Source: Sphingomonas sp. PAMC 26621
Lineage (GTDB): Bacteria > Pseudomonadota > Alphaproteobacteria > Sphingomonadales > Sphingomonadaceae
Reading direction: 5' to 3'
Length of the DNA stretch: 64,000 nt
NCBI RefSeq assembly: GCF_000251145.1
Contig: NZ_AIDW01000015.1
Span: 1 to 64,000, forward strand
Part shown: positions 19,298 through 28,097 of the stretch, in pieces
Layout of the letters: every line of letters begins with the position of its first letter
Numbering within the stretch: position 1 is the stretch's first letter
Position numbers and translations under genes: made by a program
Notes under the pieces: model-generated
Seen by the model: only the letters and a program-made list of their open reading frames with translations
Told to the model about the DNA's origin: nothing
The model's database searches: none

Positions 19298-20854
19298 ATG
19301 GAACCGACCCGTAGTTGGAGGCTTTATCGTTCGATGGGGATGGGGCACGCGTTCGACGAGATCATGGGACAGGGCGGAAGCACGATTCCGCGCGCCGAGC
19401 TGGCTGCGCTCGGTGACTGGATCGAGGAGACGCCCTCGCACGAACTCCGGCGGCGGCAGCAATCCGCCGAGGCCACCTTCCGCCAGCTCGGCATTACCTT
19501 CGCCGTGTACGGCGAGAGCGACGCGAGCGAGCGGATCATCCCGTTCGATATCGTGCCGCGCATCTTCCTGGCGGACGAGTGGTCGCGGTTGTCCGAAGGG
19601 CTCGTCCAGCGGGTCGAGGCGATCAACGCCTTCCTCCATGACATCTACGGCGAGCGCCGTATTCTTGCGGAAGGGATCCTTCCTGCCGACCTGATCCTGG
19701 GCAATCCACAGTTCCGGCCCGAAATCGCCGGGATTCGTCCGCCGCATGACATCTGGGCGCATATCTGCGGGATCGATCTGGTGCGCACCGGGCCGGACGA
19801 TTTCTTCGTGCTCGAGGACAATGCGCGCACGCCCTCTGGGGTGAGCTACATGCTCGAGAACCGCGAGGCGATGCTGCGGCTGTGCCCCGAGCTGTTCCGG
19901 TCGTTCCGGGTCGCGGCGGTCGATTCCTATCCGGACAAGCTGCTCGAAACGATGAAGTCGGTTGCGCCGATCGGCGTGGCGGCACCGGTATGCGTCGTGC
20001 TGACCCCCGGCCATTACAACTCGGCCTATTACGAGCATAGTTTTCTCGCGGATTCGATGGGGGTGGAACTGGTCGAGGCGGCCGACCTCGTGGTCGATGA
20101 CGACATCGTGTGGATGCGGACGATTGCGGGGCTGGTGAAGGTCGACGTAATCTATCGCCGAATCGACGACGATTATCTCGACCCGCTCGTCTTCCGCCCG
20201 GATTCGATGCTCGGCGTTCCGGGGCTGATCGCGGCCTATGCGGCGGGCAATGTCGCGCTGCTCAATGCGCCGGGGAACGGCATCGCGGATGACAAGGCGA
20301 TTTATTCGTACATGCCCGAGATCGTCCGTTTCTATTCGGGCGGTGAACCCAAGCTGCCGAACGTCGAGACGTGGCGCTGCCGCGAACCGCAGGCGCTCAA
20401 ATACGTGCTCGACAACCTCGAGCATGTCGTCGTCAAGCTGGTCGACGGCTCCGGTGGGTATGGCATGCTGGTCGGGCCGACTGCGACCAAGGCGGAGATC
20501 GAGACTTTCCGGGCTGCCCTGATCGCCGAGCCGCATCGCTACATCGCGCAACCGACGCTTGCGCTGTCGACCGTCCCGACGCTCGCCGAGGCTGGCCTCG
20601 CGCCGCGCCACGTCGATTTCCGCCCGTTCGTGCTGACCGGGTCGAAGGGCGTGCAGGTCGTCCCCGGCGGACTGACGCGGGTTGCGCTCAAGGAAGGATC
20701 GCTGGTCGTCAATTCGTCACAGGGCGGCGGGACGAAGGACAGTTTCGTGCTGATGGACAATGGCGCGCAGCCGGATGGCGCGGCGCTGCAGAGCCAGTCC
20801 CAGTCCCAGTCCTCGTTTCCGTCGCAGACGCAAGCGCAAGAGCAGGTGCGCTGA
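19298..20854 (+). CDS. Circularly permuted type 2 ATP-grasp protein
   Basis: About 518 residues of the former DUF404/DUF407 family, an ATP-grasp ligase-like fold found next to alpha-E and transglutaminase-like genes. Seen: FVLEDNARTPSGVSYMLENR, LTPGHYNSAYYEHSFLA, VDVIYRRIDDDYLDP, VVKLVDGSGGYGMLVGP. Related clusters are suspected to make or modify a peptide, but no reaction is proven. The C-terminus ends in a low-complexity Gln/Ser tail (SQSQSQSS). The start is uncertain: the ATG at 19298 or one at 19334/19340. The stop overlaps the next start (TGATG-type), so it is the first gene of a coupled operon. Confidence 0.85.
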   Translation: MEPTRSWRLYRSMGMGHAFDEIMGQGGSTIPRAELAALGDWIEETPSHELRRRQQSAEATFRQLGITFAVYGESDASERIIPFDIVPRIFLADEWSRLSEGLVQRVEAINAFLHDIYGERRILAEGILPADLILGNPQFRPEIAGIRPPHDIWAHICGIDLVRTGPDDFFVLEDNARTPSGVSYMLENREAMLRLCPELFRSFRVAAVDSYPDKLLETMKSVAPIGVAAPVCVVLTPGHYNSAYYEHSFLADSMGVELVEAADLVVDDDIVWMRTIAGLVKVDVIYRRIDDDYLDPLVFRPDSMLGVPGLIAAYAAGNVALLNAPGNGIADDKAIYSYMPEIVRFYSGGEPKLPNVETWRCREPQALKYVLDNLEHVVVKLVDGSGGYGMLVGPTATKAEIETFRAALIAEPHRYIAQPTLALSTVPTLAEAGLAPRHVDFRPFVLTGSKGVQVVPGGLTRVALKEGSLVVNSSQGGGTKDSFVLMDNGAQPDGAALQSQSQSQSSFPSQTQAQEQVR

Positions 20855-21789
20855 TGCTCAGCCGGACCGCTTCCTCGCTCTATTGGCTCGGCCGTTACGT
20901 CGAGCGCGCCGACTTCATCGCGCGCCTGGTCGAGGCGACCGTACGGCTCGACGTTCTGTCGCCGCGCCCGGCGGGCGAGGCGGCATGGGCTTCGGCGCTC
21001 GCCGTCACCGAGACCGACGCCGCCTTCGCCAAGACCGGGCAGCCGATCACGCAAGCGAATGTGGCGCGCTTCCTGACGATCGATTCGTCGCATCCCGGGT
21101 CGATCGTCCGCGCGCTCGACATGGCGCGCAACAACGCCCGCGCGGTGCGCACTGCGCTGACGCGCGAGGCGTGGACCGGGATCAACCGCGCGTGGCTGAT
21201 CTTCGACAACCGCGCGAGCCCGGGCGGCGCGATGGCGACGCTTAACCTGGTCGAGGCGGTCAAGGCGGAGACGCGTGGGTTCGAGGGCGCGATCCACCGG
21301 ATGCTGCGTAACCAGACGACGTGGTTCATCCGGCTGGGCCAGGCGATCGAACGCGCGGACAACACCGCGCGGCTGCTCGACGTGAAGTATCATATCCTGC
21401 TGCCCGAGGGCGAACGTGTCGGCGGCGTGGTCGATCGCGACCAGTGGACGACGATCCTCCAGACCGTGTCCGCGGTGACCGCGTATCGCTGGCTTTATTC
21501 GGAGGGCTTGCGTCCGGCGAACGTGATCGACCTGCTAATCGCGCGGACCGAATTGCCGCGCAGCCTTGCCGCCTCGGTCGAGGAAGCGGTCGACATCCTC
21601 AACCTGCTGGCGAAACGCACCGGACTTCACGGCGAGGCCGACCGTATGGCGCGCGCGCGGCAGACGCGGGTCGCGCGGACCAAGTCGGGCGTGGTGATCG
21701 CGGGCGGGCTCCACCAGTATCTGCAAGGCTTCATCAGCGAAAACGCGCAACTGCACACCGCAGTCGGCCGCCAGTTCAAGTTCGGTTGA
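20854..21789 (+). CDS. Alpha-E domain protein (DUF403)
   Basis: A 311-residue, mostly helical protein starting MLSRTASSLYWLGRYVERAD, the hallmark of the alpha-E family. Further conserved pieces are ARNNARAVRTALTREAW, GQAIERADNTARLLDVKYH and the C-terminal helix. The family has no proven activity but is almost always next to the circularly permuted ATP-grasp and a transglutaminase-like protein, as here. The ATG overlaps the upstream stop, and its own stop overlaps the next ATG, giving three coupled genes. Start decided by this overlap. Confidence 0.9.
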   Translation: MLSRTASSLYWLGRYVERADFIARLVEATVRLDVLSPRPAGEAAWASALAVTETDAAFAKTGQPITQANVARFLTIDSSHPGSIVRALDMARNNARAVRTALTREAWTGINRAWLIFDNRASPGGAMATLNLVEAVKAETRGFEGAIHRMLRNQTTWFIRLGQAIERADNTARLLDVKYHILLPEGERVGGVVDRDQWTTILQTVSAVTAYRWLYSEGLRPANVIDLLIARTELPRSLAASVEEAVDILNLLAKRTGLHGEADRMARARQTRVARTKSGVVIAGGLHQYLQGFISENAQLHTAVGRQFKFG

Positions 21790-22598
21790 TGCGGCTTTCG
21801 GTCGATCATCGCACGACGTATCGCTTCACGGCGCCGCAGGCGCGCCTGACCCAAATGCTTCGGCTCATCCCGGAGGACACGCACGACCAGTCGGTTACGG
21901 GATGGAACCTCCACGTCGATTGCGACGCGCGGATGCGGCACGGTCGCGACGGGTTCGGCAACCGCATCACGATGCTGTACGTCGCGGGGCCGATTTCGGA
22001 ACTGGAGATCGCGGTTTCGGGCGAAGTGCTGACCAACCCGTCGAACGGGATCGTCCACGGCGCACACGAACCGTTGCCGCCGCTGCTGTTCCTCCGCACC
22101 ACCCCGCTGACGACGCCCGACGCCGCCATCACCGCCTTCGCCGGGGATATCCGCGAAACCGATGCGGTGGCTCGGCTGCATGCGCTCAACATCGCCGTCA
22201 AACGCCGCTTTGCGCTCGATCACGGACGGCCGATCGCGGGGCGGACCGCGATCGAGGCGTTTGCCGAGGGTTCGGTCAGTTCACGCGACATGGCGCAGGT
22301 GTTCATCGCAGCAGCGCGCTCGCTCGGGATCGCGGCGCGCTATGTTTCCGGGTACAGTCCGGTATGCCAGGGCAAGGAAGACGGGCGGCCCGCACCGCAT
22401 GGCTGGGCCGAGGCGCATGTCGACCGGCTTGGCTGGGTTGCGTTCGATCCGTCGACCGGGCTGAGCGCGGACACCGCTTACGTCCGGGTCGCGGTCGCGC
22501 TCGATTCGGCGGGAGCAGCGCCGGTGGCTGGCTCGCGGATGGGGGAGGGCGAGGAAATCCTCGACGTCGATCTGCATGTGGGCGGGAACGGGCAGTAG
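21789..22598 (+). CDS. Transglutaminase-like family protein with Cys-to-Ser active site
   Basis: A 269-residue protein with the N-terminal beta domain (HRTTYRFTAPQARLTQMLRL) and a transglutaminase core. His204 (PAPHGWAEAHV) and Asp220 (VAFDPSTG) of the catalytic triad are present. The position normally held by the nucleophile Cys in the GVCQDxAH motif reads SVSSRDMAQ, so Ser165 (TCA codon 22281-22283) stands in its place. The protein may be a non-catalytic member or use a Ser. Third gene of the ATP-grasp/alpha-E operon, coupled by a TGATG overlap. Confidence 0.87.
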   Translation: MRLSVDHRTTYRFTAPQARLTQMLRLIPEDTHDQSVTGWNLHVDCDARMRHGRDGFGNRITMLYVAGPISELEIAVSGEVLTNPSNGIVHGAHEPLPPLLFLRTTPLTTPDAAITAFAGDIRETDAVARLHALNIAVKRRFALDHGRPIAGRTAIEAFAEGSVSSRDMAQVFIAAARSLGIAARYVSGYSPVCQGKEDGRPAPHGWAEAHVDRLGWVAFDPSTGLSADTAYVRVAVALDSAGAAPVAGSRMGEGEEILDVDLHVGGNGQ

Positions 22599-22634
22599 CC
22601 CGGACATCCACGCAGTTTGGAATAGCCTCGTCTC

Positions 22635-23438
22635 TTACCGCGTCCCGACGAGCTGCTCCGCCACCACCGAATACTTTTCCGCCGGCGGCGCGAAGGTGGC
22701 GTTCTCGTCGACCAGCAGGCTCCATCCCGTCGGCCCGAGCGCCTCGATCGGGCGGTAGCGGATCTTATACTGCATCCGCGGCGACCCCTTCACCCAATAG
22801 CCGAGATAGACATAGGGCAATCCGACGGCGCGCGCGCGCAGGATGTGATCCAGGATGATCAGGTTGCCGAGACCGGGCCGGGTCGCATGTTCGGTGTCGA
22901 AGAAGGAATAGATCATCGACAGCCCGTCCGCCTGCTGGTCGGTCAGGCACGCGCCGACCAGGCGGCCACGCTCGCCATGCAGCGACGGTTCGCGATATTC
23001 GACGATGAAGCTGTTGACCGGCGAATGCTCGACCATGTCGGCATAATCGCCTTCGTCCATCTCGGCCATCCCGCCGCCGGGATGGCGCGATCCGAGATAG
23101 CGGCTGAGCAACTGGAACTGTTCATCGGTTGCCCATGGGCGACACGCGGTCACCTCGAGATCGCGATTGCGGCGCAATTGCTTGCGCTGCGTGGCATTCG
23201 CGACGAAGTCCGCGGTCACGACTCGGACCGACACGCAGGCGGTGCATCCCGCACAACTCGGCCGATACGCCACCGATTGACTGCGGCGGAACCCGATCCG
23301 ACCGAGCGCATCGTTGAGGTCGCCCGCCTGATCGCCGCGCAATTCGGTGAAAACCTTCCGCTCCTGCCGATCCGGGAGATACGGGCAGGGGGCCGGGCTG
23401 GTGACGAAGAACCGCGGGAAACGAAAGGGCGCAGTCAC
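22635..23438 (-). CDS. bpt: Aspartate/glutamate leucyltransferase (Bpt)
   Basis: A 267-residue aminoacyl-tRNA-protein transferase of the ATE family. It adds Leu to N-terminal Asp or Glu of proteins, marking them for ClpS/ClpAP. Seen: [20 protein letters not shown], the Cys-rich [18 protein letters not shown] and [43 protein letters not shown]. Length and motifs fit Bpt; the alternative is an arginyl-transferase with the same fold. Convergent with the transglutaminase-like gene. Confidence 0.92.
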   Translation of the reverse strand: MTAPFRFPRFFVTSPAPCPYLPDRQERKVFTELRGDQAGDLNDALGRIGFRRSQSVAYRPSCAGCTACVSVRVVTADFVANATQRKQLRRNRDLEVTACRPWATDEQFQLLSRYLGSRHPGGGMAEMDEGDYADMVEHSPVNSFIVEYREPSLHGERGRLVGACLTDQQADGLSMIYSFFDTEHATRPGLGNLIILDHILRARAVGLPYVYLGYWVKGSPRMQYKIRYRPIEALGPTGWSLLVDENATFAPPAEKYSVVAEQLVGTR

Positions 23439-23622
23439 CGCATATTGTCCTTTGCCGCAGGTAGGCGTCGTGCGTGCGTTCGACCTGGCATAGCGTTATG
23501 AAAGGTCGTCGGCATGATGAAAAGCCAGTTTACCCATTTTCCCGATCAAGCACGACCGGACGGTAGCATGATCGTATAACCGTGACCGTTACCCGGATTT
23601 GGTTAACGAAACCGTTCCGATC

Positions 23623-24873
23623 TCAGGCGAGTTCCACCGTCGTCACGACATAGCCCGCAACCTGCAGCGCTGCGGTCAGCCGGTCGAGATGCGCGCGGTC
23701 GCGCGTTTCGCACTCGACGTCCAGGAACAGGCCCTTGGCGGGGAGCTTGGTGAAGATCCGCTGATGCGAGAGTTCGAGGATGTTGACGCGCTGCGCATCG
23801 AAGATCCGCGCCACGTTGAACAAGGCGCCGGGCTGGTCCTGCAACCGGATCCGCAACCGCGCGAGCCGCCCCGAGCGCGCGAGATCGCGCAGCAGCACGT
23901 TGGCAAGGAGTCGCGTATCGATGTTGCCGCCGCACAGCACCACGCCCACGGTACGCCCGGCGAAGCGTTCGGGGTGCTGCAGCAACGCCGCCAGCCCCGC
24001 CGCGCCCGCGCCCTCGACCACGGTCTTCTCGATCTGGAGCAAAAGGCTGACCGCCTGCTCTAGGCTGCGTTCGTTGACCAGCACGATATCGTCGACCAGC
24101 GCATGGACCATCTGCGCGGTGATCACTCCGGGTTCCTTGACCGCGATCCCCTCGGCGAGCGTATCGCCTGCGCACGGCATGTTGGTGCCGTTGACGCGGT
24201 TGTACATCGACGGGAACAGTTCCGCTTCGACGCCGACCACCTCGATCCGATGCCCGCCCGGCGCACGGCTGGCGGCTTCGGCAACGACCGCCATGCCGGA
24301 GATCAACCCGCCGCCGCCGATCGGGGTGAGGAACGTGTCGATCTGGGGCACGTCCTGCAGCATCTCTAGCGCGACTGTGCCCTGACCTGCGATGACGCGC
24401 GGGTCGTCGAAGGGGTGGACGAAGGTCAGCCCGCATTCGGACTCGAGTTCGCGCGCATGCGCATAGGCCGCGTCGAACGTGTCGCCGTGGAGCACGACGG
24501 TCGCGCCATGACCTTCGGTCTGGGTGATTTTCACGATCGGGGTGTTGGTCGGCATCACGATCGTCGCGGGGATGCCGAGCCGGTTGGCGTGATAGGCAAG
24601 CCCCTGCGCATGATTGCCTGCCGACGCCGCGATCACGCCGCGCGTTTCCGGGGGCAGTTGCAACAGCGTGTTGAGCGCGCCGCGCTCCTTGTAGGCGGCG
24701 GTGAACTGCAGATTCTCGAACTTCAGATACACGGTCGCGCCGGTGAGCTCGGACAGCGTGCGGCTGATGAAGAAGGGCGTGCGGACGATCTTGTCCGAAA
24801 TGCGGGCGTGCGCGGCCTCGACGTCGGCGAGGGTGACAGGGAGGGTTTCGGACTTCGCTTGCGTCGCCATCAT
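23623..24873 (-). CDS. ilvA: Threonine ammonia-lyase with C-terminal ACT domain
   Basis: A 416-residue PLP enzyme converting threonine to 2-oxobutyrate and ammonia for isoleucine synthesis. PLP Lys62 lies in NLQFTAAYKERGALN; SAGNHAQG and the Gly-rich GGGGLISG phosphate loop are present, and VLCGGNID follows. The C-terminal ~80 residues (RLRIRLQDQPGALFNVARIF) are one ACT-like regulatory domain, the short form unlike the two-domain E. coli IlvA. The 184-base gap to bpt holds no gene. The start may be the first or second of two adjacent ATG codons. Confidence 0.93.
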   Translation of the reverse strand: MMATQAKSETLPVTLADVEAAHARISDKIVRTPFFISRTLSELTGATVYLKFENLQFTAAYKERGALNTLLQLPPETRGVIAASAGNHAQGLAYHANRLGIPATIVMPTNTPIVKITQTEGHGATVVLHGDTFDAAYAHARELESECGLTFVHPFDDPRVIAGQGTVALEMLQDVPQIDTFLTPIGGGGLISGMAVVAEAASRAPGGHRIEVVGVEAELFPSMYNRVNGTNMPCAGDTLAEGIAVKEPGVITAQMVHALVDDIVLVNERSLEQAVSLLLQIEKTVVEGAGAAGLAALLQHPERFAGRTVGVVLCGGNIDTRLLANVLLRDLARSGRLARLRIRLQDQPGALFNVARIFDAQRVNILELSHQRIFTKLPAKGLFLDVECETRDRAHLDRLTAALQVAGYVVTTVELA

Positions 24874-25024
24874 TCACTTCCGTTCGCCCCGAGCCTGGGA
24901 GGGCAGCCAATTGCTTTCCCACGCCGCAGGATCGGACGGTGCTTCGACAGGCTCGGCACAGACGGGAGCATCCGTCGCCTAGACTATCTGGCGCGATGAA
25001 GAAACACGCCTTATCGCAAGGCCC

Positions 25025-26701
25025 ATGCTCATCCCATCCTGCGCCCGTTTGATCGCGCCGCTGCTCGTCGGCGCCGCACTCTCCGCTCTTGCATTACCGT
25101 CGCTCGCCAGCGCCGATGCGCTGATCGACAACGTCAACGGGATCACGCTGGACAAGGACGGCAAGGTCGTCCGCTTCACCGGCCTGGTGATGACGCCCGA
25201 TGGCAAGGTGGTGAAGCTGCTGTCCGCGAGCGACAAGCGCCCGGTCAAGCTCGATTGGCGCGCGGACGAAAAGGGCAAGGTGCTGTTGCCCGGCTTCATC
25301 GACGCGCACGGGCATGTCATGGAACTCGGGTTCCGCGCGCTCGAGCTTGACCTGTCGACGACGACCTCGCTCGAGGATGCAAAGGCCCGGATCGCCGCCT
25401 ATGCCGCCGCCAACCCGGATCGCAAATGGATCGTCGGGGGCGGGTGGAACCAGGAGGCGTGGAAGCTCGGGCGGTTCCCGACGGCGGCCGATCTCGACTC
25501 CGTGGTGAGCGACCGCCCGGTCTGGCTCCAGCGCGCCGACGGCCATGCCGGCTGGGCGAACAGCGCCGCGATGAAGGCGGCGGGGATCACGGCCAAGACG
25601 GCAGCGCCGGCGGGCGGCCGGATCGAGAAGACCGGCACCATGCCGAACGGTGTTTTCGTCGATTCCGCGCGCGAGCTGATCGCGAAGGCCGCGCCGCAGC
25701 CGCTCCCCAAGGAGCGCGACTTCGCGTTCCTGAAGGCACAGGAGATCCTGCTCAGCCACGGCATCACCGCGACCAGCGACATGGGCAGCTCGATGGACGA
25801 CTGGCTGAGCTATCGTCGCGCGGGCGACGTCGGCGCGTTGCGGGTGCGGATCATGAGCTATGCGTTCGGGGTCGATACCGCGGTCAAGATCGGCGGCTCG
25901 GGCCCAACGCCGTGGCTGTATGCCGACAAGTTGCGGATGGGGGGCGTCAAGCTCTATGCCGATGGCGCGCTGGGGTCGCGCGGGGCGTGGCTCAAGGCCC
26001 CCTATAGCGATGCGCCGGGCCAGTCGGGCGCGGGGTTCATGTCCGACGACGTGCTGCGCAACCTGATGAGCCGCGCCGCGGTCGACCATTATCAGGTCGC
26101 GGTCCATGCGATCGGCGACCGCGCCAATGCCGAAGTGCTCGGCGCGATCGACGATATGGTCGGGACCTATACCGGTGACCGGCGGTGGCGGATCGAGCAC
26201 GCGCAAATCGTCGATCCAGTTGACCTCCCGCGCTTCGGCAAGAACGGGATCATCGCGTCGATGCAGCCGACGCACGAGACGAGCGACCGGACGATGGCGG
26301 AAGCGCGGCTCGGGACGGCGCGGCTTGCGGGGGCCTATGCCTGGGCCTCGATGCTCCGCAACGGCGCGACGCTCGCCTTCGGGTCGGACTATCCGGTCGA
26401 ATCGCCTGATGCGTTTGCCGGTTGGGCGGCTGGGTTCACCCGGCAGGGGGCGGACGGGCAGCCCTATGGCGGCTGGCGTCCCGAGGAACGCGTGACGCGC
26501 GAGCAGGCGTGGTGGGCGTTCACGGGGGCTGCGGCCTATGCCGGGTTCGCCGAGGAGAAGTTCGGGCGGCTCGGCGTCGGGCAACGCGCGGACTTCATCA
26601 TCGTCGACCGTGATCCGCTGCTGGCGAGCCCGAGCGACCTGCGCGCGACCAGGGTGGAGCAGACGTGGGTCGGGGGGGAGAAGGTGTTCGTGCGACCGTA
26701 A
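25025..26701 (+). CDS. Exported amidohydrolase (YtcJ-like, PF07969)
   Basis: A 558-residue metal-dependent hydrolase with a signal peptide (cleavage near LASADA). The HxH metal motif is His95/His97 (GFIDAHGHVMELG); QRADGHAGWANSAA, HAIGDRANAEVL, RWRIEHAQIV and GSDYPVESPDAF are typical of the YtcJ/N-substituted formamide deformylase group. The substrate is unknown; probably an amide or formamide in the periplasm. It stands alone between ilvA (opposite strand) and the PixA-like gene. Confidence 0.88.
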   Translation: MLIPSCARLIAPLLVGAALSALALPSLASADALIDNVNGITLDKDGKVVRFTGLVMTPDGKVVKLLSASDKRPVKLDWRADEKGKVLLPGFIDAHGHVMELGFRALELDLSTTTSLEDAKARIAAYAAANPDRKWIVGGGWNQEAWKLGRFPTAADLDSVVSDRPVWLQRADGHAGWANSAAMKAAGITAKTAAPAGGRIEKTGTMPNGVFVDSARELIAKAAPQPLPKERDFAFLKAQEILLSHGITATSDMGSSMDDWLSYRRAGDVGALRVRIMSYAFGVDTAVKIGGSGPTPWLYADKLRMGGVKLYADGALGSRGAWLKAPYSDAPGQSGAGFMSDDVLRNLMSRAAVDHYQVAVHAIGDRANAEVLGAIDDMVGTYTGDRRWRIEHAQIVDPVDLPRFGKNGIIASMQPTHETSDRTMAEARLGTARLAGAYAWASMLRNGATLAFGSDYPVESPDAFAGWAAGFTRQGADGQPYGGWRPEERVTREQAWWAFTGAAAYAGFAEEKFGRLGVGQRADFIIVDRDPLLASPSDLRATRVEQTWVGGEKVFVRP

Positions 26702-26743
26702 GTCGAGGCGCGGCTCACGCGACCGCGCGCGTTGCAACAGATC

Positions 26744-26782
26744 CAACCCATCCGGATCGGTTATGCAACCCATCCGGATTGG
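26744..26782 (+). promoter_or_regulatory. Tandem 22-bp-period operator-like repeat before the PixA-like gene
   Basis: CAACCCATCCGGATYGG occurs at 26744-26760 and again at 26766-26782, start-to-start distance 22 bases, about two helical turns. Each copy contains the palindrome ATCCGGAT. The second ends 112 bases before the ATG at 26895. This layout suits a dimeric regulator binding two same-face sites. Confidence 0.5.
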
Positions 26783-26894
26783 TCTCCGCTTGAGACGATG
26801 AACCCAGCAGGTATCTTGACCCCGCCCAGGCAAAGCCCGCGGCGCGTGATGCGTCGATACCCAAGTTCAACAGACCAGCAAGCGGGAGAGCAAC

Positions 26895-27305
26895 ATGGCA
26901 ACCATCAACATCATGATTCCGGTCGACGTCGAGACCGCGCAGGCGACGGCGCGCAACGGCGTCATCACGTCCGGCCTGTATATGATCGATACGACGGGAT
27001 ATCTCAACACCGCCGAGGCCGGGAACGAGCTGAACACGCCGTGCTCGCCGGGCGATGTTCTCGTCTGGACAATCTATCCGATCAATCCCGACGACAATAT
27101 CTCGATCACCGGGTTCACCGGGCAGTGCGTCGATCAGCAGATCTTCCAGAACTTGCATTCAACGACGACGGCGGCTGGCGTCCAGTACTGGACCTGTGTC
27201 ATCAATAACGGAGCGACGTCGCAATCCTATCAATACACGCTGACAATCAGCATGTCGAAAAAGCCCTACAGCTACGACCCGTTCGTCAACGTCCAGAGGC
27301 CCTGA
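26895..27305 (+). CDS. AidA/PixA family protein
   Basis: A 136-residue cytoplasmic beta-rich protein without signal peptide. It matches the AidA/PixA inclusion-body family in layout: TINIMIPVDVETA at the start, LYMIDTTGYLNTAEAGNELNT, DVLVWTIYPINPDDNISITGFTG and a final YSYDPFVNV. AidA of Ralstonia and Burkholderia is regulated by quorum sensing, and PixA forms crystalline inclusions in Xenorhabdus; the role here is unknown. GGGAGAG is 5 bases before the ATG. Codon use looks less GC-biased than neighbouring genes, suggesting transfer. A strong hairpin follows. Confidence 0.8.
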   Translation: MATINIMIPVDVETAQATARNGVITSGLYMIDTTGYLNTAEAGNELNTPCSPGDVLVWTIYPINPDDNISITGFTGQCVDQQIFQNLHSTTTAAGVQYWTCVINNGATSQSYQYTLTISMSKKPYSYDPFVNVQRP

Positions 27306-27380
27306 CGCGCCGCCCGCGCCGCGCCGCGCCTCGCATCGCCGCGGAGCACGGTGCGGGCTGTTTGGCGGATGTGAAAGAAA

Positions 27381-27421
27381 GATGGGGTCGGACAGGCGAG
27401 TTTCGCCGGTCCGACCCCATC
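27381..27421. terminator. Bidirectional terminator hairpin
   Basis: GATGGGGTCGGAC (27381-27393) pairs with GTCCGACCCCATC (27409-27421), with a second small stem (GGCG/CGCC) in the loop. It lies between the PixA-like gene and the convergent minus-strand gene ending at 27426. It is preceded by GAAAGAAA, which supplies a U-rich tail for the minus transcript. Confidence 0.7.
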
Positions 27422-27425
27422 GATT

Positions 27426-28097
27426 TCAATCCGCCTCGATGTCGCGATTGGCATCGTTTTTGATGAACCCGCTATCATCCGCGACGAACGTCGCCGCCGG
27501 GATCGGCCGCTGGTCGATCGCCGTCACGCGCCAGATCGGCGGGCCGCTTGCAGGGGCCATCAGCAGCGGCAGTTTCGCCTGCTCGTCCCAGCAGACGTGC
27601 GTGGTGCGCGGACCCTCGATCAGGTCGTACCAGCGACACGGCCGGCCGATCCGCGGCATCCCCGCGGGAGCCTTGGCGGCGACCAGGCGGTACGCGCCCT
27701 TGGGGTGGCGAAGACCGTGGCCGAGATCGTACCAGTCGGTGAAGGATCCGATCCGGTAAAGATTGGTGCGTTCGATCACCGTGCTGATCCGGCGCTTCAG
27801 GTCGAGCACCTTGAGCGTATAGCCGGCGTCCTTGCCCTTGCGCGTGGCGTAGGTGACGAGCGCGGCGTCGGTGACGCGTTTGATCGAGCGATCATGGTCG
27901 CGCCACAGTTCCATCCGGTGGACCGCGCCGTTCGAGGCGAACAGCACGTGGTAGTGAAGGAACGCAGGCTCTTCCGCCGCGCTGAACGTGCGGTCGAACG
28001 ACAACGTGCGGGGGGGCTCCACTGCCAGCCCCGGCGCAGTGGCCAGGGCGAGCAGCGGCAACAGGACACGCAATCCGGTGGTCGGCAGGTTCGACAT
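27426..28097 (-). CDS. Exported hypothetical protein, partner of the lipoprotein phosphatase
   Basis: A 223-residue protein not recognised. It has a signal peptide (MSNLPTTGLRVLLPLLALATAPGLA) and a mature part with alternating beta-like segments (FLHYHVLFASNGAVHRMELWRD; YTLKVLDLKRRISTVIERTNLYRIG) and two Cys (CRWYDL, HVCWDE). It looks like a periplasmic substrate-binding or LolA-like beta protein. Its ATG overlaps the stop of the upstream phosphatase by one base (TAATG), so the two are made together. Start chosen from that overlap and the signal peptide. Confidence 0.75.
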   Translation of the reverse strand: MSNLPTTGLRVLLPLLALATAPGLAVEPPRTLSFDRTFSAAEEPAFLHYHVLFASNGAVHRMELWRDHDRSIKRVTDAALVTYATRKGKDAGYTLKVLDLKRRISTVIERTNLYRIGSFTDWYDLGHGLRHPKGAYRLVAAKAPAGMPRIGRPCRWYDLIEGPRTTHVCWDEQAKLPLLMAPASGPPIWRVTAIDQRPIPAATFVADDSGFIKNDANRDIEAD

